NCBI RefSeq assembly: GCF_003688855.1
Contig: NZ_REFW01000001.1
Coordinates: 744,001-808,000 of the forward strand
DNA from: Tessaracoccus antarcticus
GTDB taxonomy: Bacteria; Actinomycetota; Actinomycetes; Propionibacteriales; Propionibacteriaceae
Direction: 5' to 3'
DNA length: 64,000 bases
How positions within the stretch are numbered: the first letter of the stretch is position 1; every line of letters begins with the position of its first letter. The position numbers and the translations under genes were made by a program. A model generated the notes under the pieces. That model ran no database searches. It worked only from the letters and a program-made list of their open reading frames with translations, and had not been told where the DNA came from. Positions 41,248 through 49,863 of the stretch are shown here, one piece after another.

Positions 41248-42312
41248 TCAGGCCACCGCCTCGACCTCGTCGGGGATGTTCTTGGTGCTGATCCGCTTGC
41301 GGAACACCCAGTAACTCCAGGCCTGGTAGGCGATGACGATGGGCACGAAGATGACGGCTGCCCACGTCATGATCGTGAGGGTGGTGGGGGAGGAGGCAGC
41401 TGTGATGATGTTGAGGTGGTCGGCGACCGCCACCCCGGCGTTCTGGGCGAAGCCGAGGTTGCCATACATCCGCAGGAAGATGCCGCCGAACAGCGCCAGG
41501 ATGGCGACACCGTTCAGGACGAAGCCCCACCCCTCGCGGCCGCGGCTCGTCATCATCACGGACCCCGCGAGGGTGGCCACGGCCAGGATGGCTGCCACCC
41601 ACCCGAAGACCGTGAAGTCGCCGAAGTTGGAGGCTGCCGGCCAGACGATGTTCTGGATCACGACGAAGCCTGCGACCAGTGCGACGGCGGCCCACCCGAT
41701 CGTGCCGACGAGTTTGCGGGCGTTGTCGTGGATGGGTCCAGCAGTCTTCAGGGTGATGAACGTGGCGCCGTGGTTCAGGAACAGGGCCAGCAGCATGACG
41801 CCGCCCAGCAGGGCGAAGGGGTTGAAGAGTCCGAGCAGGGTGCCGTTGAAAAGGAGTCCGTCATTCGGCAGGCCGATGACGAAGTTCGCGAATCCGACGC
41901 CCAGCACGAGCGTGGGCAGGAAGGAGCCGACGATGGCGAACCGGTCGAGCATGGTGCGCCACGCGGCGTCGGGTCGCTTCGCCCGGTACTCGAAGGCGAC
42001 GCCACGCAGGATGAGGCCCACCAGCATCAGGAGCAGCGGCAGGTAGAGGGCGGAGAAGAGGGACGCGTACCAGCCGGGGAAGGCGGCGAACATGGCGCCG
42101 CCAGCGGTCAGGAGCCACACCTCGTTGCCGTCCCAGACGGGGCCGATGGTGTTGATGAGCACGCGGCGCTTCTTCTCGGTGCGGCCGAGGATGGGCATGA
42201 GCATGCCGACGCCGAAGTCGAAGCCCTCCAAGAAGAAGAACCCCAACCACAGGACGACGATCAGCATGTACCAGACGATGGCCAGCGTGGGCACGGTTTC
42301 AAGCAGCATCAT
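41248..42312 (-). CDS. cydB: Cytochrome bd ubiquinol/menaquinol oxidase subunit II
   Basis: Structural subunit of the bd-type terminal oxidase in the cytoplasmic membrane, 354 residues with about nine membrane helices. Starts with the typical WYMLIVVLWLGFFFLEGFDF and GVGMLMPILGRTEKKRRVLI; INTIGPVWDGNEVWLL is a second CydB mark. ATG at 42312 or 42309. It lies 17 bp after cydA in the operon. Confidence 0.95.
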   Translation of the reverse strand: MMLLETVPTLAIVWYMLIVVLWLGFFFLEGFDFGVGMLMPILGRTEKKRRVLINTIGPVWDGNEVWLLTAGGAMFAAFPGWYASLFSALYLPLLLMLVGLILRGVAFEYRAKRPDAAWRTMLDRFAIVGSFLPTLVLGVGFANFVIGLPNDGLLFNGTLLGLFNPFALLGGVMLLALFLNHGATFITLKTAGPIHDNARKLVGTIGWAAVALVAGFVVIQNIVWPAASNFGDFTVFGWVAAILAVATLAGSVMMTSRGREGWGFVLNGVAILALFGGIFLRMYGNLGFAQNAGVAVADHLNIITAASSPTTLTIMTWAAVIFVPIVIAYQAWSYWVFRKRISTKNIPDEVEAVA

Positions 42313-42329
42313 GAATGTTCACTTCCCTG

Positions 42330-43835
42330 TCAGTACGCGAAGGACATGGGAGCGTCCGCGTCCGTGTGGTCGTCGAGTTCCACCTCGGTGTCATCGGGGA
42401 GGCCCTTCTTGACGTAGCGCAGGAACAGCCCCACCTCGATGACGGCGAGCACCCCGTACAGGAGTGTGTAGACGATCATGGAGATCAGGACGGACATGGC
42501 GGAGACGCTCGTGGAGACGCCGGCGGCCGTGGGCATGACGCCCGCGACGAGCCAGGGCTGGCGGCCCATCTCGGTGAAGATCCAGCCGAAGGAGATGGCG
42601 AACAGCGGCAGCAGCGGCAGTGCGAACATGGCGGGCGTCCAGACGGTGTCCCAGAACTTGCCCTGCGGCGGCAGCTTGTCCTTGCGGAGCAGCCACAGCA
42701 TCACCGCACCCATGGCGGCGCCGGCCATGCCAAGTCCGATCATGAGCCGGAACGTCCAGAAGGACATGAAGATGTTGGGCACCGGGTCCACGCCGGGGTA
42801 GTTAGCTGCCAACTCGGCGGCGTACTCCTGCTGGATCTGCGTCCTCGTGCCGTCGTTCTTGTGGAAGCCGTCGGCGGCGTACTGCTCGCGCAGGTCGTTG
42901 ACTCCCTGGACTGTCTTGTTGCCGGCCATGAACGACAGCACACCGGGGATCTTGATGGAGAAGATCTCCTCGGTGCCGTCAAGGTTGCCGATGGTAAACA
43001 GGGCCAGCGGGGCGTTGTCCTCGGTGTTGTAGAGCGCCTCGGCGGCGGCCATCTTCATGGGCTGCACCTGCGTCATGATCTTGCCCTGCAGGTCACCGGA
43101 CACGATGGTCAGGACCGAGGCGACGATGAGCACCCACGCACCCATTTTGGCGCCGAACCGGTGCGCGGCCACGGCTTCGGGGTCGCGATCCTCGCCGTCG
43201 CGGCGGAGCTTCATGAGCCACCAGCCGCAGATGCCCGCCATCAGCCCGCCGGCCACCATGTAGGCGGCGGTGAGGACGTGGGGGAACGTCACGAGGAACA
43301 CCGGGTTGGTGAGGACGTCGAGGAATCCCTGGATGCCCGCGAGTTCGGCGCGACCGTTGTTGAAGGTGGTGCCCACGGGGTTCTGCATCCACGAGTTCGC
43401 GGCGAGGATGAACACCGCCGAGAGCATGGTGCCGACGGCCACCGCGTAGATGGTCATGAGGTGCAGCAGCTTGGGCAGCCTGTGCCAGCCGAAGATCCAC
43501 AGCCCCAGGAACGTGGACTCCAGGAAGAACGCCAGGAGTGCCTCGAGCGCCAGCGGCGCACCGAAGACGTCTCCCACGAAGCGCGAGTACTCGGACCAGT
43601 TCATGCCGAACTGGAACTCCTGCACGATGCCCGTGACCACGCCGAGGGCAAAGTTGATGAGCAGCAGCTTGCCGAAGAACTTGGTGAGTTGCAGGTAGCG
43701 CGCGTGGCCCGTTTTGTACCAGATTGTCTGAAGGACGGCCACCATCATTGCCATGGCGATCGTGATGGGCACGAAGAGGAAGTGGTAGACGGTGGTGATG
43801 CCGAACTGCCACCTACCGAGAGCGACTGGGTCCAT
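42330..43835 (-). CDS. cydA: Cytochrome bd oxidase subunit I
   Basis: Catalytic quinol oxidase subunit that reduces oxygen to water with high affinity and without pumping protons. 501 residues, nine membrane helices. Heme ligands are readable: His18 in GITTVYHFLF, Glu in LALEALLAFFLEST (heme d region), His near 186 in VTFPHVLTAAYMVAG. The loop after helix 6 is short, as in the short-Q-loop actinobacterial forms. ATG 43835 is set by a promoter TTGGTG, 17 bp, TAGAAT ending 7 nt upstream. Divergent to it lies a BlaI-type regulator, a possible controller. Confidence 0.95.
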   Translation of the reverse strand: MDPVALGRWQFGITTVYHFLFVPITIAMAMMVAVLQTIWYKTGHARYLQLTKFFGKLLLINFALGVVTGIVQEFQFGMNWSEYSRFVGDVFGAPLALEALLAFFLESTFLGLWIFGWHRLPKLLHLMTIYAVAVGTMLSAVFILAANSWMQNPVGTTFNNGRAELAGIQGFLDVLTNPVFLVTFPHVLTAAYMVAGGLMAGICGWWLMKLRRDGEDRDPEAVAAHRFGAKMGAWVLIVASVLTIVSGDLQGKIMTQVQPMKMAAAEALYNTEDNAPLALFTIGNLDGTEEIFSIKIPGVLSFMAGNKTVQGVNDLREQYAADGFHKNDGTRTQIQQEYAAELAANYPGVDPVPNIFMSFWTFRLMIGLGMAGAAMGAVMLWLLRKDKLPPQGKFWDTVWTPAMFALPLLPLFAISFGWIFTEMGRQPWLVAGVMPTAAGVSTSVSAMSVLISMIVYTLLYGVLAVIEVGLFLRYVKKGLPDDTEVELDDHTDADAPMSFAY

Positions 43836-43871
43836 GAACCGGATTCTACTACCGGAGGTCGTTGACACCAA
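43836..43871 (-). promoter_or_regulatory. Leaderless promoter of cydABDC
   Basis: Minus strand: TTGGTG (43871-43866), 17 bp, TAGAAT (43848-43843), 7 nt, ATG 43835. It faces the BlaI-type gene promoter, with 79 bp between start codons. Confidence 0.68.
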
Positions 43872-43901
43872 CTTGGCAACACCCTGTCGCACCCGGGGTC
43901 C

Positions 43902-43914
43902 TATGATGTCGCTC
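43902..43914 (+). promoter_or_regulatory. Leaderless promoter of the BlaI-type gene
   Basis: TATGAT (43902-43907), 7 nt, then ATG 43915. A good -35 is not seen at the right distance. Confidence 0.55.
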
Positions 43915-44277
43915 ATGGCAATTCGGGGAGCTCTTGAGCAGGCAGTGATGGAACTGCTGTGGGCACGTGACGTCCCCCGCACCGTGGCCGAGGTGCTGGA
44001 GGAAATGAACAAGGACCGCGACCTTGCCTACACCACCGTCATGACCGTGCTCGACAGGCTGGCCAAGAAGAACATGGTGACCCGTGACCGTGTGGACCGG
44101 GCGTGGCAGTACCTGCCTGCCGACCCGCAGGACGTGGTCGCGGCCCGGGACCTTGCCGAGGCCCTCGACGGGGTGCCGGGGAACGTCCGGATCGAGGCAC
44201 TGCGTCGCTTCTTCGCAGCCCTGCCGGCAGAGGAACGCGACGCGCTGGGCACCATGACCGACCGCGTCCGACCCTGA
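43915..44277 (+). CDS. BlaI/MecI-family winged-helix repressor
   Basis: 120 residues. DNA-binding domain ALEQAVMELLWARDVPRTVA (first helices) and AYTTVMTVLDRLAKKNMVTR (recognition helix and turn), followed by a short dimerisation tail. In beta-lactam systems BlaI is inactivated by the BlaR1 sensor, but no BlaR1 or beta-lactamase gene is nearby. In mycobacteria a BlaI homologue also controls respiratory genes, and this copy is divergent from cydABDC, so control of the oxidase operon is plausible, but not shown. The start is set by the -10 element 7 nt upstream. Confidence 0.85.
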   Translation: MAIRGALEQAVMELLWARDVPRTVAEVLEEMNKDRDLAYTTVMTVLDRLAKKNMVTRDRVDRAWQYLPADPQDVVAARDLAEALDGVPGNVRIEALRRFFAALPAEERDALGTMTDRVRP

Positions 44278-44360
44278 CCGGCCGGGTCAGTATCTGACGC
44301 TCGTTCCCGCAACGTGCCCACTGCCGACAGTGCGCAGGCTCAACACCGTTGCGCGATTCG

Positions 44361-44380
44361 CGTCTGCGTTCCCGCAGACG
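44361..44380. terminator. Hairpin between the BlaI-type gene and the convergent PPK2 gene
   Basis: 8-bp stem, arms 44361-44368 and 44373-44380, 4-nt loop. It lies 8 bp beyond the PPK2 stop codon and about 84 bp after the BlaI-type stop. Confidence 0.6.
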
Positions 44381-44387
44381 GGCGCCA

Positions 44388-45476
44388 TCAGCCCGTGTAG
44401 TCGGGTCGATCCGCGAGGAGCTGCCGCTTCTGCGCGATGGCAGAGTCGAGTTCGGCCGTCCAGGCTGCCTTGCTGGCGATCGCCATGCGCTGTGCGGTCT
44501 GCGGATCCACCCCCGGCATGGCAGCCACCTCATGCCGGACCTCAATGCTCTCGGCCATGGCGGATTCGACGTTGTCGCGGGTCTCCTCCAGCGACTTCGC
44601 CAGTGTCTCGGTGGACATGGTCTCTGCCAGCATCCGCCGCTGCTCGGTGACGTCCCACTCCGCCTTGGGGAAGGCGAGCTTCATCTCGCTGAGGGTGCGG
44701 GTCAGGATCTCCGTGACGGCAAGGCGTGCGTACCATTTGTGGTCGGCGGGCAGCACGTACCAGGGGGCGTGCTCGGTGCTCGTTTTCTCGAACACCGCCT
44801 GGTAGGCCGTCTGGAACTCGGGCCACTTGCTGCGGGTTTCGAGATCGGAGGTGGTGTACTTCCAGTGCTTGTCGGACCTGTCCAGGCGCTCCATGAGGCG
44901 AAGCCCCTGCTCTGCGTGCGACACCATGAGGGCAAACTTCAACACGATGATGCCGTTGTTCACCAGATCAGCCTCGAACTTGTTGATCTCCTCGTAGCGC
45001 TTCTGCCACTCCTCCTCGGGGACGAGACGGTCCACGCGGACCACCAGGACGTCCTCGTAGTGCGAGCGGTCGAACACCCCGATGCGGCCGGCAGGTGGCA
45101 GTGCCTTGCGGATCCGCCACAGGTAGTGGTGCTTCCGCTCCTCCTCCGTGGGCACCCCGAACGAGCGCAGGGCGACGCCCTGGGGATCGACGAGGCCCAT
45201 CACGTGGCGGACGATGCCGCCCTTGCCGGCGGTATCGAGACCCTGGATGATGCAGAGCACCGCACGCTCACCGCCCGTGCGACCCTCCGCGAACAGTCGC
45301 TCCTGCAACTCTGACAGCAACGACGCGCGGGTGGCCATGAGTTTCTTGGCCTTCTTCTTGCCGCCCTCCCAGCCGGGGGAGTCGCTCCGGTCGAGGGCCG
45401 CGAGGTCGAATCCCTCGCCGGCGCGCAACACATCGCGGGGGTCGGCGGTCCACAGGTCCTTGGTCTTCTTGCCCAT
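44388..45476 (-). CDS. ppk2: Polyphosphate kinase 2-family enzyme
   Basis: Cytoplasmic phosphotransferase between polyphosphate and nucleotides. 362 residues. P-loop QGLDTAGKGGIVRHVMGLVD near residue 83 and the lid/Walker-B segment VFDRSHYEDVLVVRVDRLV near residue 140 are diagnostic. A C-terminal extension of about 90 residues after WYVLPADHKWYARLAVTEIL is seen. By size and sequence it is a single-domain PPK2. Class I (NDP), II (NMP) or III cannot be fixed by eye. Start ATG 45476 after GAGGGG. It is single, divergent from the ABC importer operon. Confidence 0.9.
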   Translation of the reverse strand: MGKKTKDLWTADPRDVLRAGEGFDLAALDRSDSPGWEGGKKKAKKLMATRASLLSELQERLFAEGRTGGERAVLCIIQGLDTAGKGGIVRHVMGLVDPQGVALRSFGVPTEEERKHHYLWRIRKALPPAGRIGVFDRSHYEDVLVVRVDRLVPEEEWQKRYEEINKFEADLVNNGIIVLKFALMVSHAEQGLRLMERLDRSDKHWKYTTSDLETRSKWPEFQTAYQAVFEKTSTEHAPWYVLPADHKWYARLAVTEILTRTLSEMKLAFPKAEWDVTEQRRMLAETMSTETLAKSLEETRDNVESAMAESIEVRHEVAAMPGVDPQTAQRMAIASKAAWTAELDSAIAQKRQLLADRPDYTG

Positions 45477-45888
45477 GAAACAGGTCCCCTCGATGGATGC
45501 AGGTCCTTCCAGTCGGAAGGCAAAGCCCGGATGTCGGGCCGTCGGGCCGGACGAAGTCATCGTGCCACGCCCTGGTCGACGACGCAGAAAGAAGCGACGA
45601 TCGGGTCCTGTGGGTGGGCACCACTGCTGGGGCCCCCGGCGGTGTGTGAGCACGGACGCCGGGCATGGTCATGGAGGCGGACTGCGAGCCCACGGGGAAA
45701 CCAGGGCAGTGCAGCAAGATCTCGGCGCCCGCGCCAAATAGTTGACGATTTTCCGCCCCCGCGACCTCCGTGAAAGCTAGAGTCAGGCAAAGGGGGAGCG
45801 CTCCCCCCTCGGCCCGCACCAAACATGCTGGGCACCCGCGGGAGCGGTTGCGCCGATATTCATCGCTGATATCTAGAGAAGGATCCCC
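45477..45888. other. 412-bp divergent region, PPK2 / phosphodiester operon
   Basis: No gene is supported. Near the right end lie a -10-like TAGAGT (45778-45783), the 16-bp perfect palindrome at 45792-45807 and an inverted repeat GATAT...ATATC (45855-45873). The left part holds only the PPK2 ribosome site and GC-rich sequence without clear structure. Confidence 0.55.
45778..45807 (+). promoter_or_regulatory. LacI-family operator at the start of the phosphodiester operon
   Basis: Perfect palindrome GGGGGAGCGCTCCCCC (45792-45807), with the central GAGCGCTC typical of LacI-family operators and very close to the CebR-type TGGGAGCGCTCCCA of actinobacteria. It starts 8 nt after TAGAGT (45778-45783), so it covers the likely transcription start. 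The LacI-type gene at 50732 in the same operon is the natural ligand-responsive repressor. Confidence 0.72.
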
Positions 45889-46968
45889 ATGCACAAGCTG
45901 TCCACCATCGTGGCTGTTGCCGTGTCCTCCGTCCTCATGTCTGCCTGCGGTGCCGCTGGAGGCGCCGAGGATCCCAGCACGTCCCCCCCGAGCAAGGGCG
46001 CGTCGGGTGACACGCTCATCGTCTACACCAACTCCAACGCGGACGGCCGCGCCGAGTGGCTCCACGACGAAGCCGCCAAGGCGGGGTTCGCCATCGAGGT
46101 TGTGGGGCAGGGAGGTGGCGACACCACCAACAAGATCATGGCCGAGCGCGGCAACCCGGTGGCAGATGTCGTCTTCGGCCTCAACCACATGTACTTCTCA
46201 ACGCTGGTGGCCGGTGACGCACTGGAGCCGTACGAGCCCTCATGGTCAGGGGACGTGGATGCCGATCTGGCTGATCCCTCAGGCGACGGCAATTTCTGGC
46301 CACTGGTCCAGCAAGGCATCGTGCTGGCCTACAACGCAGAGGTGTTCTCCCCCGAGGAGGCTCCGCAGAACTGGACAGACCTGTGGAACGACGAGCGCTT
46401 CGACGGACGCTACGAGAGCGTCGAGGGCCTCGGCGGTGCCACCACCCAGCTGATCTTTGCTGGAATCCTTGACGACTACAAGGACCCGGAAGGCGACCTG
46501 GGAATCTCTGATGAGGGCTGGGCGCAGATCGAGGGCTACTTCGAACACGGCAGCACCGTTGTGCCCGAGAAGGACCTCTATCTCCGTATCGCCGAGGGCG
46601 AAGTGGACATGGGGCAGATGTTCACCTCGGGTATCCCTTCACGCGAAACCGAGTTTGGCGTGGACTCAGAAATCATGCGCCCCGAGCACGGCATCCCGTT
46701 CGCCGTCGAGCAGATCGCCGTGGTGAAGGGAACGGATCAGGCCGAGCGTGCGCATGAGTTCATTGACTGGTTCGGCAGTGCTGAGACCCAGACGGCATGG
46801 TCTGCAGAGTTCGACTCCATGCCCGTCAACAAGGGTGCGATCGCCAATGCCGACCCGGCCATCGTGAAGTTCCACGAGGAGCTCAAACAGCAGGAGATCG
46901 ACTGGAGCTTCGCCGCCGAGCACATCGCCTCCTGGATCGAAAAGGTTGAGCTCGAATACGTCCCGTGA
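45889..46968 (+). CDS. Extracellular solute-binding lipoprotein (family 1, iron/thiamine/phosphonate type)
   Basis: 359 residues. Lipoprotein signal with lipobox MSAC (Cys20), then a mature domain beginning TLIVYTNSNADGRAEWLHDE, which is like binding proteins for Fe3+, thiamine, polyamines or 2-aminoethylphosphonate. Tyr pairs needed for iron binding are not obvious, so iron is less likely. The ribosome site GAAGGA precedes ATG 45889. It is the first gene of a six-gene operon ending with two phosphodiester-cleaving enzymes, so an organophosphate such as a glycerophosphodiester, or a phosphonate, is the inferred ligand. Confidence 0.82.
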   Translation: MHKLSTIVAVAVSSVLMSACGAAGGAEDPSTSPPSKGASGDTLIVYTNSNADGRAEWLHDEAAKAGFAIEVVGQGGGDTTNKIMAERGNPVADVVFGLNHMYFSTLVAGDALEPYEPSWSGDVDADLADPSGDGNFWPLVQQGIVLAYNAEVFSPEEAPQNWTDLWNDERFDGRYESVEGLGGATTQLIFAGILDDYKDPEGDLGISDEGWAQIEGYFEHGSTVVPEKDLYLRIAEGEVDMGQMFTSGIPSRETEFGVDSEIMRPEHGIPFAVEQIAVVKGTDQAERAHEFIDWFGSAETQTAWSAEFDSMPVNKGAIANADPAIVKFHEELKQQEIDWSFAAEHIASWIEKVELEYVP

Positions 46969-47026
46969 CACCCCGGACTGACTGTCGCCCACACCCACCC
47001 CGTTGGACAGATCGAGGAGAAATGCC

Positions 47027-48097
47027 GTGATCCGCTACGAGAACATCGAGGTGACGTTCGGGGACTTCGTCGCCATTCCACAACTCAACCTCGAGGTGGC
47101 AGAAGGAGAGTTCTTCACCCTGCTGGGCCCTTCAGGGTGCGGAAAGACAACTGCGCTTCGCACACTGGCGGGATTCATAGAGCCCAGCAGGGGAGACATC
47201 CACGTCGATGGGCGGGTCGTCACACGGTTGCGCAGCGACCAGCGGCGAGTGGGGATGGTGTTTCAGAACTACGCCCTGTTTCCGTCAATGAACGTGTGGG
47301 AGAACATCGCCTTTGGGCTGAAGGTCCGCAAGGAGAACAAGACGGAACGGGAACGTCTGGTGCGGGAGATTGCACGACGGGTGGACCTGAGCGAAGAACA
47401 ACTTGAGAAGAACCTCGCCGAACTCTCGGGCGGTCAGCAACAGCGGGTGGCCATTGCGAGAGCGCTGGTTCTGCAGCCCAAGATCTTGCTGCTGGACGAG
47501 CCGCTGTCCAACCTCGACGCGAAATTGCGGCACCAGTTGCGGGGGCAGCTCAAGGAACTTCAGAGCGAGTTTGGCATCACGACGGTGTATGTGACCCATG
47601 ATCAGGACGAAGCGCTGACAATGTCAGACCGTATCGCCGTATTCAACAAGGGCCGGATCGAGCAGGTGGGAACACCGCAGGAAATCTATGACTCCTCCGC
47701 CTCTGAGTTCGTCTGCACCTTCATCGGGGAGGCCTCCCCACTCACGCCCGAATTCATCGTCGCGCTGGATCCCGCCACGTGCGGGTTGGACACGCGTCGC
47801 TCCTCCTACCTCCGTCTTGAAAAGGTGGCGCTCCTGACACCTGGAGTGCAGATGGCGCCGGGGTACCGTGCCGTCGAGGGCATCGTGGAATCGGCGAGTT
47901 ATCACGGGCTGCACACGATCTTCACGATCACGGCGCACGGCGCGCGTGTGCAGGTGCTCTTCAAGGAGGATGGCCAGGAGCGCCCCGAGGTGGGGGAGCG
48001 GGCCGTCCTCGCGCTGGACCCCCGCCACGTTCTCCAGTACGAACGCGATGACGCCCCCGTCCCGGGGGGCCATCATCCAGTGGCGGCACAGCGATGA
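47027..48097 (+). CDS. ABC importer ATPase (PotA/FbpC-like)
   Basis: 356 residues: an ABC domain with Walker A GPSGCGKTT near residue 37, Q-loop VFQNYALFPSMNVWENIAFG, signature LSGGQQQRVAIARAL, Walker B ILLLDEPLSNLD and His switch YVTHDQDEALTMSD, then a TOBE-like C-terminal domain (LRLEKVALLTPG; VEGIVESASYHGLHTIFTI). It drives uptake by the adjacent permease. Start GTG 47027 after GAGGAG; the ATG at 47003 is out of good spacing and adds only eight residues. Its stop overlaps the permease start (ATGA). Confidence 0.9.
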   Translation: MIRYENIEVTFGDFVAIPQLNLEVAEGEFFTLLGPSGCGKTTALRTLAGFIEPSRGDIHVDGRVVTRLRSDQRRVGMVFQNYALFPSMNVWENIAFGLKVRKENKTERERLVREIARRVDLSEEQLEKNLAELSGGQQQRVAIARALVLQPKILLLDEPLSNLDAKLRHQLRGQLKELQSEFGITTVYVTHDQDEALTMSDRIAVFNKGRIEQVGTPQEIYDSSASEFVCTFIGEASPLTPEFIVALDPATCGLDTRRSSYLRLEKVALLTPGVQMAPGYRAVEGIVESASYHGLHTIFTITAHGARVQVLFKEDGQERPEVGERAVLALDPRHVLQYERDDAPVPGGHHPVAAQR

Positions 48098-49863
48098 GCC
48101 GCACCCCGGTGCGCACAATGGTGCGATCCCCATTCGTCCTCGTCGTCGGTGTGATCCTCACATGGTTCGTCGCGGCCTTCCTCGTGTGGCCCAACGCCAA
48201 CCTGCTCATCGAGACGTTCTTCCCCGGCGGGAAGTTCTCCGGACGAGCCGTGGAGAAGCTGACGTCGTCCGACAGGGCCATGAAGTCGCTGTTCAACAGC
48301 TTTCTGTTGGCCGTCACCCTCGCGATCACCACCAACATCGTGGGCGTCTTCATCGTGTTGGTGACGAAGTACTTTGACATCCGGGGTGCTCGCATCCTCT
48401 GGTTCGGATATGCGACCACCTTCATCTACGGCGGTATCGTGCTGGCGGCCGGTTACAAGTTTGTGTACGGCGAAAGCGGCATCGTCACCGGCGCACTCCT
48501 GGGAGTATTTCCGGGCCTGGACCCCAACTGGTTCACCGGGTACTTCGCTGTGCTGACGGTCATGACGTTCGCAACAACGACCAACCACATGTTGTTCTTG
48601 TCCTCATCCCTTGCGAAGGTCGACCATCAGACGATCGAGGCGGCCCAGAACATGGGTGCCGGTACCTTCACGATCCTGTTCCGCGTGGTCCTTCCGATGC
48701 TGCGCCCCATGCTGTTCGCCACCACGATCCTGTCCTTCCTCACAGGGCTCGGAGCGCTGTCGGCTCCCCAGGTGCTCGGCGGTCGCGATTTCCAGACCAT
48801 CACTCCCATGATCCTCACGTTTGCCGGGTCGCCAACCTCTCGCGATCTCGCGGCGCTGCTGGCCGTTGTTCTGGGAGTGGCAACCATCCTCATGCTGGCA
48901 ATCATGGGGAAGCTCGAGAAGGGGGGAACATACTTTTCGCTCTCCCGCGTGTCGACCTCCCTGGCACGGCAGAAGATCACCAATCCGCTGGCCAACGCCG
49001 TTGTGCACGGTGTGGCCTATGTGTTGTTCGTGATCTACCTGGTGCCGGTGGTTCTGATCATTCTCTATTCGTTCGTGGACTCCAGGACCATCCAGTCCGG
49101 AACGTTCAGCATCGACAAGATGTCATTGGCCAACTACGGCAGGGTGCTGGGACATGGCGCATCCTTGCGGCCGTTCCTGGTCTCCGTCGTCTACTCCGCC
49201 GCTGCGGCGGTCATCGTGGTGGGCGGGCTGCTCTTCGTCACGCGCATCCTCAGCAAATATCGAAACTGGCTCACGACCGTCTTCGAGTACCTCCTGCACA
49301 TCCCCTGGATTCTTCCCGCCGCGATGATCGCACTGGGGCTCATCATGAGCTACGACCATCCCAACCCTCTCGTCGGGACGTTCGTCCTCACCGGCACAAC
49401 GGTGATCCTGCTCATCGCGTTCGTCGTGGTGAAAATTCCATTCACGCTGCGGCTTCTGAAGGCGTCCTTTGCGTCGGTCAACGCCTCGCTCGAAGAGGCA
49501 GCAACACTGATGGGGGCCAGTTCGCTCTACACGTTTCGCCGCATCCTGTTCCCGGCGGTGCTGCCGGTTGCGGCCGCTGTACTCGCCCTGAACTTCAACT
49601 CCCTGCTCGACGACTACGACACCGCCGTATTTCTTGCGCATCCGCTCTTCCAGCCACTGGGGCTGGTGATCAAGGCCAACACTGATGGCGCAGCGAGCCT
49701 GGACGCGCGGGCGAACACGTTCGTCTACACAGTGCTCCTCATGGTGATCACCGGGCTGACGATGTACCTCGTCTATGGCCGTGCCACCGCTACGGGGAAG
49801 CGCCGGGCACGGCTTCGGGTCCCGGTGCCCGTCTCCCTCCCGGCAGACGAAGCAACAAGCTGA
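48094..49863 (+). CDS. Fused double permease of the ABC importer
   Basis: 589 residues with about twelve membrane helices in two permease modules, each with an EAA loop: EAAQNMGAGTFTILFRVVLP near residue 185 and EEAATLMGASSLYTFRRILF near 470. This is the FbpB/PotBC-type fusion used with a single ATPase. The second module starts after ARQKITNPLANAVVHGVAYV. Overlaps ATPase (ATGA) and the GDPD gene (TGATG). Confidence 0.9.
   Translation: MSRTPVRTMVRSPFVLVVGVILTWFVAAFLVWPNANLLIETFFPGGKFSGRAVEKLTSSDRAMKSLFNSFLLAVTLAITTNIVGVFIVLVTKYFDIRGARILWFGYATTFIYGGIVLAAGYKFVYGESGIVTGALLGVFPGLDPNWFTGYFAVLTVMTFATTTNHMLFLSSSLAKVDHQTIEAAQNMGAGTFTILFRVVLPMLRPMLFATTILSFLTGLGALSAPQVLGGRDFQTITPMILTFAGSPTSRDLAALLAVVLGVATILMLAIMGKLEKGGTYFSLSRVSTSLARQKITNPLANAVVHGVAYVLFVIYLVPVVLIILYSFVDSRTIQSGTFSIDKMSLANYGRVLGHGASLRPFLVSVVYSAAAAVIVVGGLLFVTRILSKYRNWLTTVFEYLLHIPWILPAAMIALGLIMSYDHPNPLVGTFVLTGTTVILLIAFVVVKIPFTLRLLKASFASVNASLEEAATLMGASSLYTFRRILFPAVLPVAAAVLALNFNSLLDDYDTAVFLAHPLFQPLGLVIKANTDGAASLDARANTFVYTVLLMVITGLTMYLVYGRATATGKRRARLRVPVPVSLPADEATS

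Noticed and set aside
43915-44277. Beta-lactam resistance regulator
   Set aside because: BlaI family only; no BlaR1 sensor or beta-lactamase in the window, so a resistance role is unsupported.
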